Assembly: GCA_006538405.1 (NCBI GenBank)
Contig: BJKQ01000008.1
Location: 248,001 to 312,000 of the forward strand
DNA length: 64,000 nucleotides
Source of the DNA: Hansfordia pulvinata
Lineage: Eukaryota; Ascomycota; Sordariomycetes; Xylariales
Reading direction: 5' to 3'
Shown here piece after piece: positions 21,801 to 33,900 of the stretch; within the stretch, counting starts at the first letter, position 1; the number at the start of each line of letters is the position of its first letter. Made by a program: the position numbers and the translations under genes. A model generated the notes under the pieces. That model made no database searches, was not told the DNA's origin, and saw nothing but the letters and a program-made list of their open reading frames with translations.

Positions 21801-24576
21801 TCGGAAGCCCTGCGGCAGGGTGGGCTGACAAGGAGCATAGGATACACGTATCGTATATAAGAGTATATCATCTGCACCGTTGGAAAGTGGGGGAGCAGCG
21901 CCGCACCCACGCGGACAGAGGCATGGTGCCCGTCAACCTCTTTGCCGTGTCTCCTGCCGCGGGGGCAGCCCAACGTTGAGATACGATTCGAGTCTCTCCA
22001 GCGGAGCCGACGACCAGCCGCCCGTGCCGCCCCATCTGCCGCCCCATCTGCCTGCCTTCCTGCCTGCACGCGCGGCTGAGTGCGGGATGTGAGTGCACGC
22101 ATCAAGATTTGGTACGATACGAATAACCAGTCGGCGTGGGCGGGAGTGCTGGTGCCCAACGCGCGCATCACTCCATCGATGCCAGCCATGTGCGCATCAC
22201 GACCTCACGAGTCCTCGGTCTCCGGGCGAAGCCGGCTACGGCGTTCAGTCGCTCGAAGGGGGAGAATTTTGCTTCTTCTTCTTCTCCTTCTTCTTCTTGC
22301 CCTTTCTCGCCTTTTCTCTCCCGGGCACCGGCCTGGCTCAGCATCGCCACCGTCGCACCTTGGACCCCCTCGAAGCTGCTGGGCTCAAGCTGGTATTGGT
22401 GGAGCTGTGGGCCGCCGCCGCAGACTCGTAAGATGGTATGCATGCGTGCCCCCCCCGTGGACAAACGCAGGATGCTTTGCATTCTCCTCCCTTGGCACGA
22501 GCGTCCCGCCTTGGATGATTGGGAGAAGAGAGGGGGGAGCAGGACGGACCCCGGGGCACAGGCGTGGGGATACTCGTACTCTACTGGGCACATCGGGAGC
22601 TTCAGGACAGACGGGGACAGACGGCCTGCTACTTGTGGAGAGGCGATCCCAGCCAGGAAAACCAAGATGACGGGCAGCAGGATATGTGAGTGTGTGTGTT
22701 GGCGGCGCAAATCATGTACGGACCTGGAGGTACTCGTATGCACTGCCGGATCAGACTCTCCCGTGCACAGCTTATTATTACATGTACTTACGGGTGGCTG
22801 TCCAGTTCCAGGTCAAGTTGGCCAGGGCCGATGACGATGCCGGCACTGCACGTCTTGGGGACGCACTCACTCGTCAGAGGAGGCGCTGGGGCCTCATCAT
22901 GATTGTACATGTCAGCGTGCACCGGCCGCCATCATCGCCATCGCCATCGCCGCCATAAAGGATCATCAATCGGCCAAACCTTTGCGCGATCCAAAGATCC
23001 AGATCCAAATCCAGATCCCGGCCCGCGCGACCAGCCTTCCAGTGAGGTCTGCCCTTAGGTCAGGAACGTGATTGGGTCTCTTACCATTAGGTTCGGTTGG
23101 GCGCCTTGCTATCTTGCCACATGGGCGTTTGGGTCGAGGCTTCAACCCAGGCACCGGCTCTGCCCTGATTTTCTTCTTCGTTAGCCTGCCCACGCGTATC
23201 CCGGATCTACGGGGTCCAGCGCAGCGCGCGTGCCGGGTTGAACCCTGGGAGTTAGCCTGCACGTGCAACTCGCAGCCGGGACAGGAGCAGATTCCATCCC
23301 CCCATCCATCATCTCCGTCGTCGCAAAGCCAGATTGGCGCGGCGGCGATGGGAGGTTGCGCCGTTGATGCAGCGCGCTTGGGGGAGGGACGAGAACCCTG
23401 GCGGAGACCTGGGGAGAGGACAGGAGCCGGGCGGCCGGCCAAGCTGATCTGGGCCGGACTGATTGACTTGACTGGGCGGCCCGCGGGCGCAACGGACGGA
23501 GGGGTGGCAAGTGACGAGACTGCACGACTGACGTGGCAGCCGGCTCTGTGGGCTGTGAGTGGCCCGAGACGAGGCGGTCTGGCGGAGACGGCGGCGACGG
23601 TCGAGACCACGCACAAGACGGGCAGAGACAGACAGACAGACAGGCAGGCAGGCAGACGAGCGGACCGGAGAATGGGTCGCGGGGTTGGTGGAGGGCGGAC
23701 GGACGATGAATGATGATATCAAAGATCAAGGATGGAAGACCCTACGAGCAGACGGCGTGGTGACGAAACCGAGCAGAATGGAAATCCGGATCTTGCAAGA
23801 GATGCAAGGCATCCATGGGCATGTTGCAAGTACGAGCAGTGACCTGAAGCCGTGATACCACCCGTAGACTCCTCCTATCATGACTATCTACATGGATGTA
23901 CCTCAAGTACCTTACCCAGCATGCCTTGCTAACATTGAAGGTAATGGATCTACCTTAGATTACCTAGGTACTCGCAGCTTTGCAGCCCAACGCCACACTC
24001 CGTAACTCCCTCACTTTGTGCCTGAGAACGACCGGGTCCAGTGCCGGAGTTCGATACGGCTTCATCCCGCGTGCTGGCAATGATCATGATCATAGTACGA
24101 GTACACGTACGTACTCATATCTTCGACTGCTCGTACCTAAGGACGACTACCAGCCACCCGCATTGTCGCGTCTGTAAACCCGGCTTCTGCCCCCCCCCCC
24201 CCGGTTCGCCTGTCCACGTCAGATTGGACCCGCCCACCCACGATCTGCCGCCGGTTCTCGTAGTGGATGGATGCCCGGTGCGTGCTGAGCTGCTGCTGTG
24301 CGGTCCGTAGGGTGGGAGTACCGGAAGCTACAAGCCCCGGCGGCTGCTGCGCGTGGTTGATGAGGTAGCCCATGAGTCGCCCCGGCCGCTCGGTCCAGGC
24401 CGCCTCTGCCATTTGGAGCCTAGCGCAGACCCGCGGCCCAGCTTTACTCGTAGTAGCCCGTCTAGTAGGCCAAACAAAAACAAACCTCTTTATGATTTCG
24501 CCCGCTTATTATCATTATTGTTATTATTACTACCCGACTGCGAGACTACGAGCATACCGTAGTAGCAATACTCGTA
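18899..24576. repeat. Second cluster of the TACTCGTA/TACGAGTA octamer
   Basis: Exact copies start at 18899, 19380, 19416, 20560, 20773, 22571, 22731, 24096, 24445 and 24569. Two further overlapping copies at 15726 and 15732 lie just outside this span. Between 24577 and 51241, almost all of it the leashin gene, I found none. Confidence 0.8.
20331..20366. repeat. (GAGAC/GAGGC)n pentanucleotide array
   Basis: About seven pentamers alternating GAGAC and GAGGC in non-coding DNA. Confidence 0.85.
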
Positions 24577-24941
24577 GCAGCACAGCAGCAGTAGCAGCAC
24601 GAGGTCGCCGCTGGTGGTCGCATTGCATCGTACCGTATCGTATCCGACGCGTCCCAGTCCCTCAACTCGCGGCGGGTCCTTTGCGACGGGGTACTCGTCC
24701 GACACTTTCGCACATTCCAACTTCCCGACCTCGCACTCTGAGTTACCCACCAGACACACGTCGTGTGCTGCACACCACCACCAGCTCGACACGACCCTCA
24801 CGACCGACCGGCGGCAGATACCGCGTCTTGCTTTGACTACACCCGCCGCTTCGGACCTGAGCATCGCAGACAGCCCCCATGACAGAACACGGCCACCACC
24901 CTCACCCCTGCCACTGACCCCGACTCGTCCACCCGGTCAAC

Positions 24942-27900
24942 ATGACGCCGCCCGAGCAGCAGCGCCGTCGCAGCCTCGAGAGCGCCCGCCGGCGCAGCCT
25001 CGAGAGCTCCGCGCGCCGCCGCTACGATGGCCGGAATTCCAGCGGCGAGCGCCGCCGAAACAACGACATTCCTCCCTATTCCACCACCACACATCAACCC
25101 CCCTCGGCTTCGGCGTACGCCCGCTCGGTGCGCAGCCAGAGCCACGGTCAACCCCCGTCCCAGAGGCAGCCGTCCGGAGCCGCCCGCTCCGCGCGCCCTC
25201 CTCCTCTTCCGGCTCCATCACCACCTCCTCCACCTCCTCCTCCCTCATCAACATTTCGCAGAAGCGCTCCTCCTTCCGCCACTTCTTCGACGGCTCCCGC
25301 AAACACAGGCGCAAGGTCAAGAAGAGGTCCGCCTTCCGCCGCCACAGCAATGGCTCCTCTTCCTCCGTCGACTCGGACCTCGCCTATGGCCGTGGCTACA
25401 TCGAGCGCGGCGGCTCCCGCCGCAGGAGCGGCGACTTCACACCCCCCGGCCTCCCCCGCGTCCGGAGTCCCAGGCCCAGAGGCCGCCGCCCCCGCCCCGG
25501 AGAAGGCCCTCGGACGAGGAGATCCTCGAGCTGGGCCGCAAATTCGCCGAAATGGCCAAGCAGCAGAACGTCGAGGACCTCAAGGCCTCTGGCCGGGTGC
25601 GCCCGTCCACGTTGGTCGGCGCCGCCGCCGCCATCAACCAGTTCCAGCGCGTCAACAGCGGCAAGCTGGATCAGCGCGGCATCTCCGCTTCTCGCCCCGA
25701 CCGCGACTCCTCCCCAGATGACTCGGAGTGGGAATCGGCCTCCGAAGATGAGACATCGAGCGAAGATGACGTCCACTCAGAGCTAGCGTATGGCTCTGTT
25801 GTATCCAGGCCCGGCCCCTATCCATACCAGCCTCCCCACTCTCACCCTCGGGCGGCCACACACTCGGCCCCTGCGCCGTCGGCCGTGGACCCACGCCAGA
25901 GGCGAGGGTCTTTTGTCGACCCGAATCTGTTCGGACCCGTCAACTCGCTGCGCGGCTTCGTGCGGACGCCCTGCGGCTTCGAAAAGGTCGACCGAGATGC
26001 TCCCGACGAGCCTTTGCAGCAGGTGTTCCCGGTGCCCACGTCGGACCCCACAAAATTCGACGCGGCCCGCGGTTCTTTGGTCAGCGCCCGACCCGGTCCC
26101 TTGCCCTTGCAGCAGCCGAGACCAGTTGCGCCCGTGTCTTCCAAGGTCTTTGACTCGGTCGACGCCGGCCCCAGCCGTAGCCTCGAGAAGCAGCGGGCAG
26201 AGTCTGTCGCCGACCATCGTTCCTCGTCAGGCAAGACCATTGCCGGCGCTGCTGCTGCCGGCGCCGCGGGCCTGGCTCTGGGCGCTGCCCTGTCCGACCG
26301 CAAGGACCGGAAGGACGAGGAGGAGACCATGAGCCGCGCCGGAGACGCCAAACGCAGATCAAAGGAGATTGAGAAGCGCGACGACTTCGACGACAGGCGG
26401 AGCACCCGCTCGGAACCCCGCGACGACCGCGAGAAGAAGCGGGAGAAGCGGGAGAAGCGTGCTGCCGAGGACGACCGCGATACGGACAAAGAGAAGCGCC
26501 GCCGCGAGAAGAAGGAGGACAGGAAGAGTGACCGCAAGGAGTCCAGCCGATCCAAGGAGGACCGCCGAGAGGACCCCAAGCGTCTCGAGTACCCATCTGA
26601 TGTAAACAGCGACCGGCGCCTGGAGGGACCCGAATACCCATCCGCGGCAGGCCCAATTGACCCCTTCCAGTTCCAAGTTGCTGACGATGCTTTCCAGACA
26701 CCCCAGTTTGGGACCCCACGTCACTCCGTCACACCAAGCGTGGTCACCGTCGACCGCGTGCCAGACTATGCTCGTTTCCCGCCCGTCGAGACGTATCAGG
26801 ACCCCACCGAGCGCCTGAGCCGCAAAGACTCGTATGAGCGGGAGCTGCGTGACGCCCGCAAATCGCATCGGGACGACGATTATTCTGCAGGCCCGATCGC
26901 CGCAGCCGCGACCGCAGCAGCAGCCGCCTCCGCGTTGGCCGGTTCGAGCCGCGGAGAGGGCCGGTCCTCTCGGCGTTCCAAAGACCCCATCCAGGAGAAG
27001 GCCGACCAGTACTACCGGGAGCAAGAATTGGCGCGCAGGGCTAGAGAGCGCGAGCAAGCCGAACGCGCGCAGAGCCATGCCCGCGACCAGGACCCCGGTT
27101 ACCCCATTGTCGAACCCCCGGAGACGTCGCCCGAACGCAAATCCAAGAGCCCATACGACGGACCCGACGCGGATGTTCTCATCGACCACGTGCTGGACCA
27201 CCCCAAGGACTTATCCCGATTCCAGGCCCCCGAGCGCTCCGTACGCGGTCTTCTGACCCAAGGCCCTGCCTTCACATCCAGGGACCCCGACGCAACCCAT
27301 GACCGTCCCATGTTGAATCTAGTTCGTCCCACCCCTGTCCCTACACCTGTGCCCGAAGCACAGCAGGCGAGGGCCAGGTCGTCCAGCCGCAAGGGCAGGA
27401 AGGACATCCAGATTGACACTTCGAAGGACTCAACCGAGGAATACGACCCTTCGAACCGCGGATGGTCCGTTCCATCCACCCCGTCCAAGGCCGTCACCTG
27501 GGGCGAGAACGAGACCAAGCACTATGTTGTCGAAAGCCCAGAGAGAGAAGACGACCCCTATTCCGGTACCAGGGTTATCACGCCTGCGGGGGGCAACAGA
27601 TCGCGTACCGCTTCGAAGGCCGGGCGCGCGGCAGCCGCAGCAACCGCCGCAGGAATCGCCGCCGCCGCAGGCGCGGCAGCCGCAGAAGAGGCTTCAGGCT
27701 TCGATGACCTCTTCGGCGAGCCTATCGCATACAGCAATCTGCCCAGGCGACCAGTGTCCATTCACGATCATCGCGATGCCGCGGAACACGAATCTCTGCC
27801 TCATGAGCAACCGCAGGGATCCATGCCTGGCACTTTCTCTGAGGACCCTTACTTCACGGCCAACATCGCCGCGGGGCTCGAGGGCAGCGGCTTCGATCCC

Positions 27901-30900
27901 AACCTTGTCATCGACAACCCCGAGTTTCACCGCCGCGACTCGCCGCCGGGGTCTGAGGGGTACGGCAACTACCGCGCGCCGTACGCCGACACGGCTTCGG
28001 AGTATACCGTCACTCCAGGCAGCAGGCGCGGAGACGACCAAGGGTTTGTCATTGGGGAGATACCGGAAACCCCGAGAGAAGAGAAGGATATCTCAACCGA
28101 GAACTCGGAGCTCATGTCTAAGCTGAGCAAGAAGGAGAAGCGCAAGCAGGAAAAGTCATCCAAGAAGGATGACAAGCCCAGCGACTCCAAATCTTCCGTC
28201 GGCAAATCCAGCAAGTCCAGCAAGAGTGCCATTGAAGAGCCCATCCCCGACACAACGCGTTCGGTGTCCAGCAAGACGAGCAAAAGTAGCAAGAACGCTG
28301 TCGAGGACCCTGTTCCGGAGCCAGCTCGATCCGCCTCGAGCAAGTCAAGCAAGTCTCTGCCTGATGTCGCAGTGTCTGAATCTGCTCGTTCAATTGCAGA
28401 CACTGAAGACACGTCCTCGAAACTCAGCAAGAAGGAGCAGAAGAAGGAACAAAAGAAGCTCGACAAGGCTGCCAAGGTTCAAGCCATGCTGGACGAGATT
28501 GCGTCTGAGCCGGCCCCTCTCTCTCTCAGGAGCTCGTGGGACCTGCCCTCGTTGATGATTGGGACGACACGTCTTCGAAGAAGTCCAAGAAATCCAAGAA
28601 GGCCATCGTCGTTCAGGAGGACCCCAAGAGGTCCAAAGAGGGCGAGAGCTCTAAGGTTTCGGTGCCTGTTGACTCCTTCCGGGATCTACAAGACGCTAAG
28701 GACCTTGCCTTCGACGACGACAGGGATTCCAAGAAGAGCAAGAAGAAGTCCAAGGACTCTGTGGATGACTATGCCCTTGCCCCTTCAAGATCAGTGCCCG
28801 GTCTCGAATTCGGCTCTGACGTTACCGTGATTCCCTACGCAAGGGAGCACGCTACTGACATCGCCCCCGGTCGACCGACGAGTGGGACCTGCCCAAGGAG
28901 AGCAAGAAGAGCAAGAAGAAGTCGAAGCAAGATCCCGAGCCCGAATTTTCTCTCTTAACCTCCGAGCCCATCCCAGGCAACCCTGTCTATCCTGTGATCA
29001 GAGAGGTCACCGATGTTCCCATCACTCCAGACGAGGGCTGGGATCAGTTCCGATCGAGCGGTTCGAGAAGGGACCCTTCGCCGTCGAGATCCGCCTTCAC
29101 CTCCGACTCCGCTGTCATCCCGTATAACCGCTCATTCGCCCCCGAGCTCGTCCCGCTCCCGGAAGAAGACGACTGGGACTTGCCCAAGGAGAGCAAGAAG
29201 TCCAAGAAGAAATCGAAGCGGGATCCAGAGACCGAAGGGTTCAGGTCCGAGTACCAGGAGGCACCCTATCCGCCCGAAGACGCCTGGAGTACTTCAAAGA
29301 AGAGCAGCAAATCGGATCCCGACGCACCGCCAAGAATCCCTATTTCCGACATCATCGCACGGTACGCTGGCGACGAGTCTGAGGTCGCCCCGTCACAAGT
29401 CAACAGTGAGTGGGACATGCCTAGCGAAGGAAAGCGAAGCAGAAAGTCCGCACGTGAGTTTGCCCCTTACGGATCACCGCCCAGAGGCCTTCCCACCGAA
29501 GGCTCGTATGAGCGCACGAGCCGGGGAGCCATGTCCGAGGTCACCCCTCGAGGTGACGACGAATGGGACCTCCCGAAGAAGGAGAAGAAGAGCAAGCGAT
29601 CGTCGCGCTCTGCCATCGGAGACGAGGCCTGGGACGTGGCTGGATTCGACGAGTTCCTCCCGCTGGCCGCTCCCGAAGTCGGCGAGGATTGGGAAACATC
29701 CAAGAAGTCGAACAAGTCGTCGAAGCGCGACTCCTCGACCCACCGCTCTTCTTCGCGTATTGGCTCGGACAACGGCAGCTACCGACTCCCTGAGGCTCCC
29801 GAGGCACCACAACCACCTGGTGCTTTCCAAGACGAATGGGACGAGCCGAAGAAGTCGAAGAAGAAGTCCTCATCATCATCCAAGCGGGATGGTTCAAGCG
29901 CTGGTACCCTAGAAAGCCACCCGCCCCCCAGCGTGCCTGATGCCCCGGAAGCCATCATTGTCGAGGAGGACACGCCGAAGAAGAAGAAGAAATCGTCGTC
30001 GTCGTCCAAGAGAGAGTCCTCCGTGTATGATTCGCCCTCGAGAACGGAGTCGCGCATTGAACCCGTTGACGACTACCGCTCCGTCGGCACAGCGGATCGC
30101 GGTGATGACTGGGACGAACCCAAGAAGTCAAAGAAGAAGTCCTCGAGGCACGAGTCTTCGCGATACGACTCCCCTGTGAGATCAGAGTCGCGCGCAGACG
30201 CCCCAGACGACTACCGGTCAATGATCAGCGTCGAGCCAGCCGATGATTGGGACGAGCCGAAGAAGTCGAAGAAGAAGTCCAAGAGAGACTCCTCGGTGTA
30301 CGGATCCCCCACACGGTCGGAGTCGCGTGCAGGCGATGACTACCGATCTGTCGGGACCGCGGATCATGTTGACGATGGGGATTCGTCCAAGAAGTCGAAG
30401 AAAAAGTCATCGTCGTCGTCGAAGAGGGAGTCGTCCCCTCATGGTTCTTCTCGGACAGAGCGATCCGAGCGATCCGAGCGCGAGCGTGAACGCGAGCGAG
30501 AGCGTGAGCGCGACCGTGATTCCCTCATCGACAGCCCGAGGGGCATGTCGGAGTCGTATAGCGACCTTCGCAGCGAAAGAGGCGGTGCCGGAGACGAGGA
30601 TCGGGAGCACCGGAAATCCAAGAAGAAATCCAAACGCGACTCCGAGGGCTATGACTCGCCGTCCTACGCCATCTCCCGAGGCCTGGCTGACTCGTACAGC
30701 GATGTGCGGTCGGAACGCGGTGCCCCACTGGACGACGAGTGGGACGAGCCTAGGAAATCCAAGAAGAAGTCCAAGCGCGACTCGATATACGGCGATGACT
30801 CCCCATCGAGGTCTGTTTCCAGATCCGCGGCCCGCTCTGAGGTGTCGCTGTCAAGCTCCCGCAGCAGATCCAAGCGCGACTCGTACGGCGAGTCCCCTGT

Positions 30901-33900
30901 GCGGTCTGTAGCAGCCTCTGACATCGGACACGAGGACTCCAGCCGGAGAAGCAAGAAGGAGAAGCGCCGAAGCTATCCTGGCGAATTCCCGGGAGACGAC
31001 GACTTGTATAGCGAAAGCAGGTCGTCCGATAGAGGGCGATCGCTCGATCCCGACCTTGCCCTCCTGTCGGGCTCCAGCAGCCACGGCCTTGCCCGGAGTT
31101 CCCTGGGAAGCAGAAGCCGCAGCAGGCTACGCGACTTTGACGACACCAAGTCCATCGCGTCGGCGCCCGATGGCGGCGAGCGCAGGAAGAGCTCCAAGTC
31201 CGACAAGGACAAGGAGAAGCGGAGCAGCGGCAGCTCGGGCTTCTTCGACAAGTTCAAATCGTCGCTGGGCATAGCCGAGGAGAAGGAGCGCGCGCGCAAA
31301 CCCGAAGGCAGCAGTTCGCAGCTCAGCAAGAAGTCGTCTTTTTTAGATAATGCCGGCACCCTTGGCGCGGGTGTCGGCTGGACGAGCGCTGCGCTTGCTT
31401 ACGTGACGTCTCGTCCCAATGCCACCGATGCTCCTTCAGAGAAGGAAGCTCTCAGTTACCCCTTCGACCCCAAACGACGGCCTACCCCCGACCAGATCGA
31501 CCCGGAGATCGTCCAAAGGGTGATTCGCCCTGCCATAGACCCCCAATATGGCGACTTTCTACCTCTCCCCCCAAGCGCTCCTGGATCTCCCACGTTTGAG
31601 ACTGATGAGCTGCCCCCTCTGCCCGACAGCCGGCCTGGCACGCCTGAGCAAGACAGACAGTCTCTGCGCCGCGACAGTCTTCACCACGTCCGTCGCCGCA
31701 GCGCCACCGAGACGCCCACCAAGCTGAAATCTCCCAGCCAGAGCGCCATTCCCCTTCAGTTCCGCCTCGGCCAGCGATCTACCCCTTCCTCCCCTGCTCT
31801 CGGGCGTTCATCGCCAATGTCCTCACCCAGTGCGGGAGCTTCCGAGTGGTCCCGGAAGCACACTCGCCCGACTTCGTGGGAGAGCTCCAAGGAGTTCAAG
31901 CCTTTGTACCTGCTCGAGAAGACATCGCGAGAGAACATCAACGTCCCCGGCGTAACCGAGGAGGAGCTCCCTGAGCTGCCGCCTTCTCGCGAGTCGCCCG
32001 GCCCTGAACATGACGTTCGTGAGGGTGACGCTGAATACCCTGGCCACATCCCGGATTTCGCCCTCGACCCCAACAACCCCTTGCGCATCGACACCTCTAT
32101 GGGCGACCTATCGAGGCAAGCCGGGTCAGAGGAGACCACACCTAAAGCCGAGCGGTCGCGAACAAGCCGACTCGGCAGCCCCGCTGCCAAGGAGCGAGCC
32201 ACCGCGCGCTCACGCGGCGCCGAGCCCGAGGACGACGCCTTCTACGACGCCGAGGACGGGCGCGGCGAGGCCTCCAGCGTCGCCCGCGAAGACAAGCGGG
32301 GCTCCGGGCTCGCAACCGCCGCCGGGGCTCTGGCCGGGGTCATCGGCATGACCGCCATGGCTGCCGGAGGCGACAAGGACGAGACTGGCCCGTCGGATAC
32401 GAAGAAGTCCAAGAAGGGCAAGAAAGGTAAGAAGGGTAAGCTGAGTGAAGCTGAAGACATTACAGAAACCGAGCCAGAGCTCCCGCCGCCTGCATCCGAC
32501 GCCGACCTTGCTTTCGCCACCAAGGCTCGAGAGCTCGAGACCGCCACCGAGGATGCCACCAAGGACCAGGCTCCCGGAGAGGACGTGGTGCAACTTCCCG
32601 CTATCGAGGAAAGTATCCAGCCGGCACCCGACGCCCGGCCTGGCGATGAAGAGTCTGCTCCCACCAAGCTCTCCAAGAAGGAGAGGAAGAAGAGGAAGCA
32701 GCAAGAACAGGCCTTGCAATCCGAACCCGACAACGACACATCTGCTGAGCCTGCGCTCACGATCCCGGCCGACCGGGAAGGGCAAGCCGACGATGATCAA
32801 GCAACCGACGCCCATAAGGATATCCTTTCTGCCCAAGTAGCAGCCCCTGTTGAGGAGAAACCCGCCCTTCCTGACGCCGTGTTGGAATCTGCGCCCGTGG
32901 AAGAGCAACCTGATGCATCTGATGCCAAGGACATTCCTGTCGAGGCAGCTGAGGCAGTCCTCGAAGAGACCGCCACACTTTCCAAGAAGGCCAAGAAAAA
33001 GAAGAACAAGGCTAAGATCGCGGCAGCCGAATCAGAGGCTGCTGCCACCGTCGCTGCAGATGAGCTGCCCACCAATCAAGCCAGCATCGATAGGGCTGCG
33101 GCTCCGGACGCGGCAGAGGGGCATCCTGACCATGCAAGATCACACGCGGGAAACCCCACAGCATCCGGGCCACATGGCGTCGAGGGCGATTCCCTGCAGG
33201 ACGACAAGCGCGAAGAAACTGCCGCAGATGCCCCAGACCAGAAACCTGCCTTGGAGCCCAACCTCCCCGGCGGTGAGCAGCAGGCGAACGCTGAAGACGC
33301 GCATCATGATCCACCCAGCGACCCACTTTTGGGCGGAACGCCTGCACGCGACAACTCAGCAGAGACCCAGGAGGCGGTGGAAGGCGACGCCGGCGCGGTA
33401 ATACAAGACACAACGCCCGGCAGCTCGGCCCAGTCTCCTTCTCAGATCACCGAAAAGGTTGACGACGCCGCCGACCCGTTGCAGGACCTGGCAAGTAAGA
33501 AGAAGAGCAAGAAGAATAAGAAGAAGAGCCAGAGTGCCGCCGAGACCGACGAGACCGCCGAGACCCAGACAACGACTGTGCCTCGGGACGAGGAAGGCTC
33601 GACTGCAGCCCCGAAAGAAGAGACCGACTCTACTGGCGCGGCCGGAGCTCCCGATGAGCCCTCCAAGAGCCGGAGACTGCACCCGTGGAGGACGACGCAG
33701 CCGACGCCCCCGTTGACATTGCTGGCGCCAACACAGACATGCTGACTCAACCGCCGCCGGAGGCTGCTGCCGCCGATCCCTGGTCGGTGCCTATCAGCTC
33801 CGGCAAGCTGTCCAAGAAGGAGAGGAAGAAGCAGCAGCAGCGAGGAAAAGCAGCAGCGGGAGGCCGAGGAAAAGCAGCAGCGGGAGGCCGAGGAAAAGCA

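Larger units (their letters stand above)
17877..24941. other. Gene-free 7-kb stretch upstream of the leashin gene
   Basis: No ORF has coding character or a recognisable domain; no tRNA A-box/B-box pair was found. Contents: a GAGGC pentamer array (17943-18013), a GAGAC/GAGGC array (20331-20366), a CAGA/CAGG array (23626-23655), a CTT tract near 22270, a 13-C run (24190-24202), ten octamers between 18899 and 24569, and several TAGGTACC-type motifs. The right end is presumably the leashin promoter. Confidence 0.55.
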
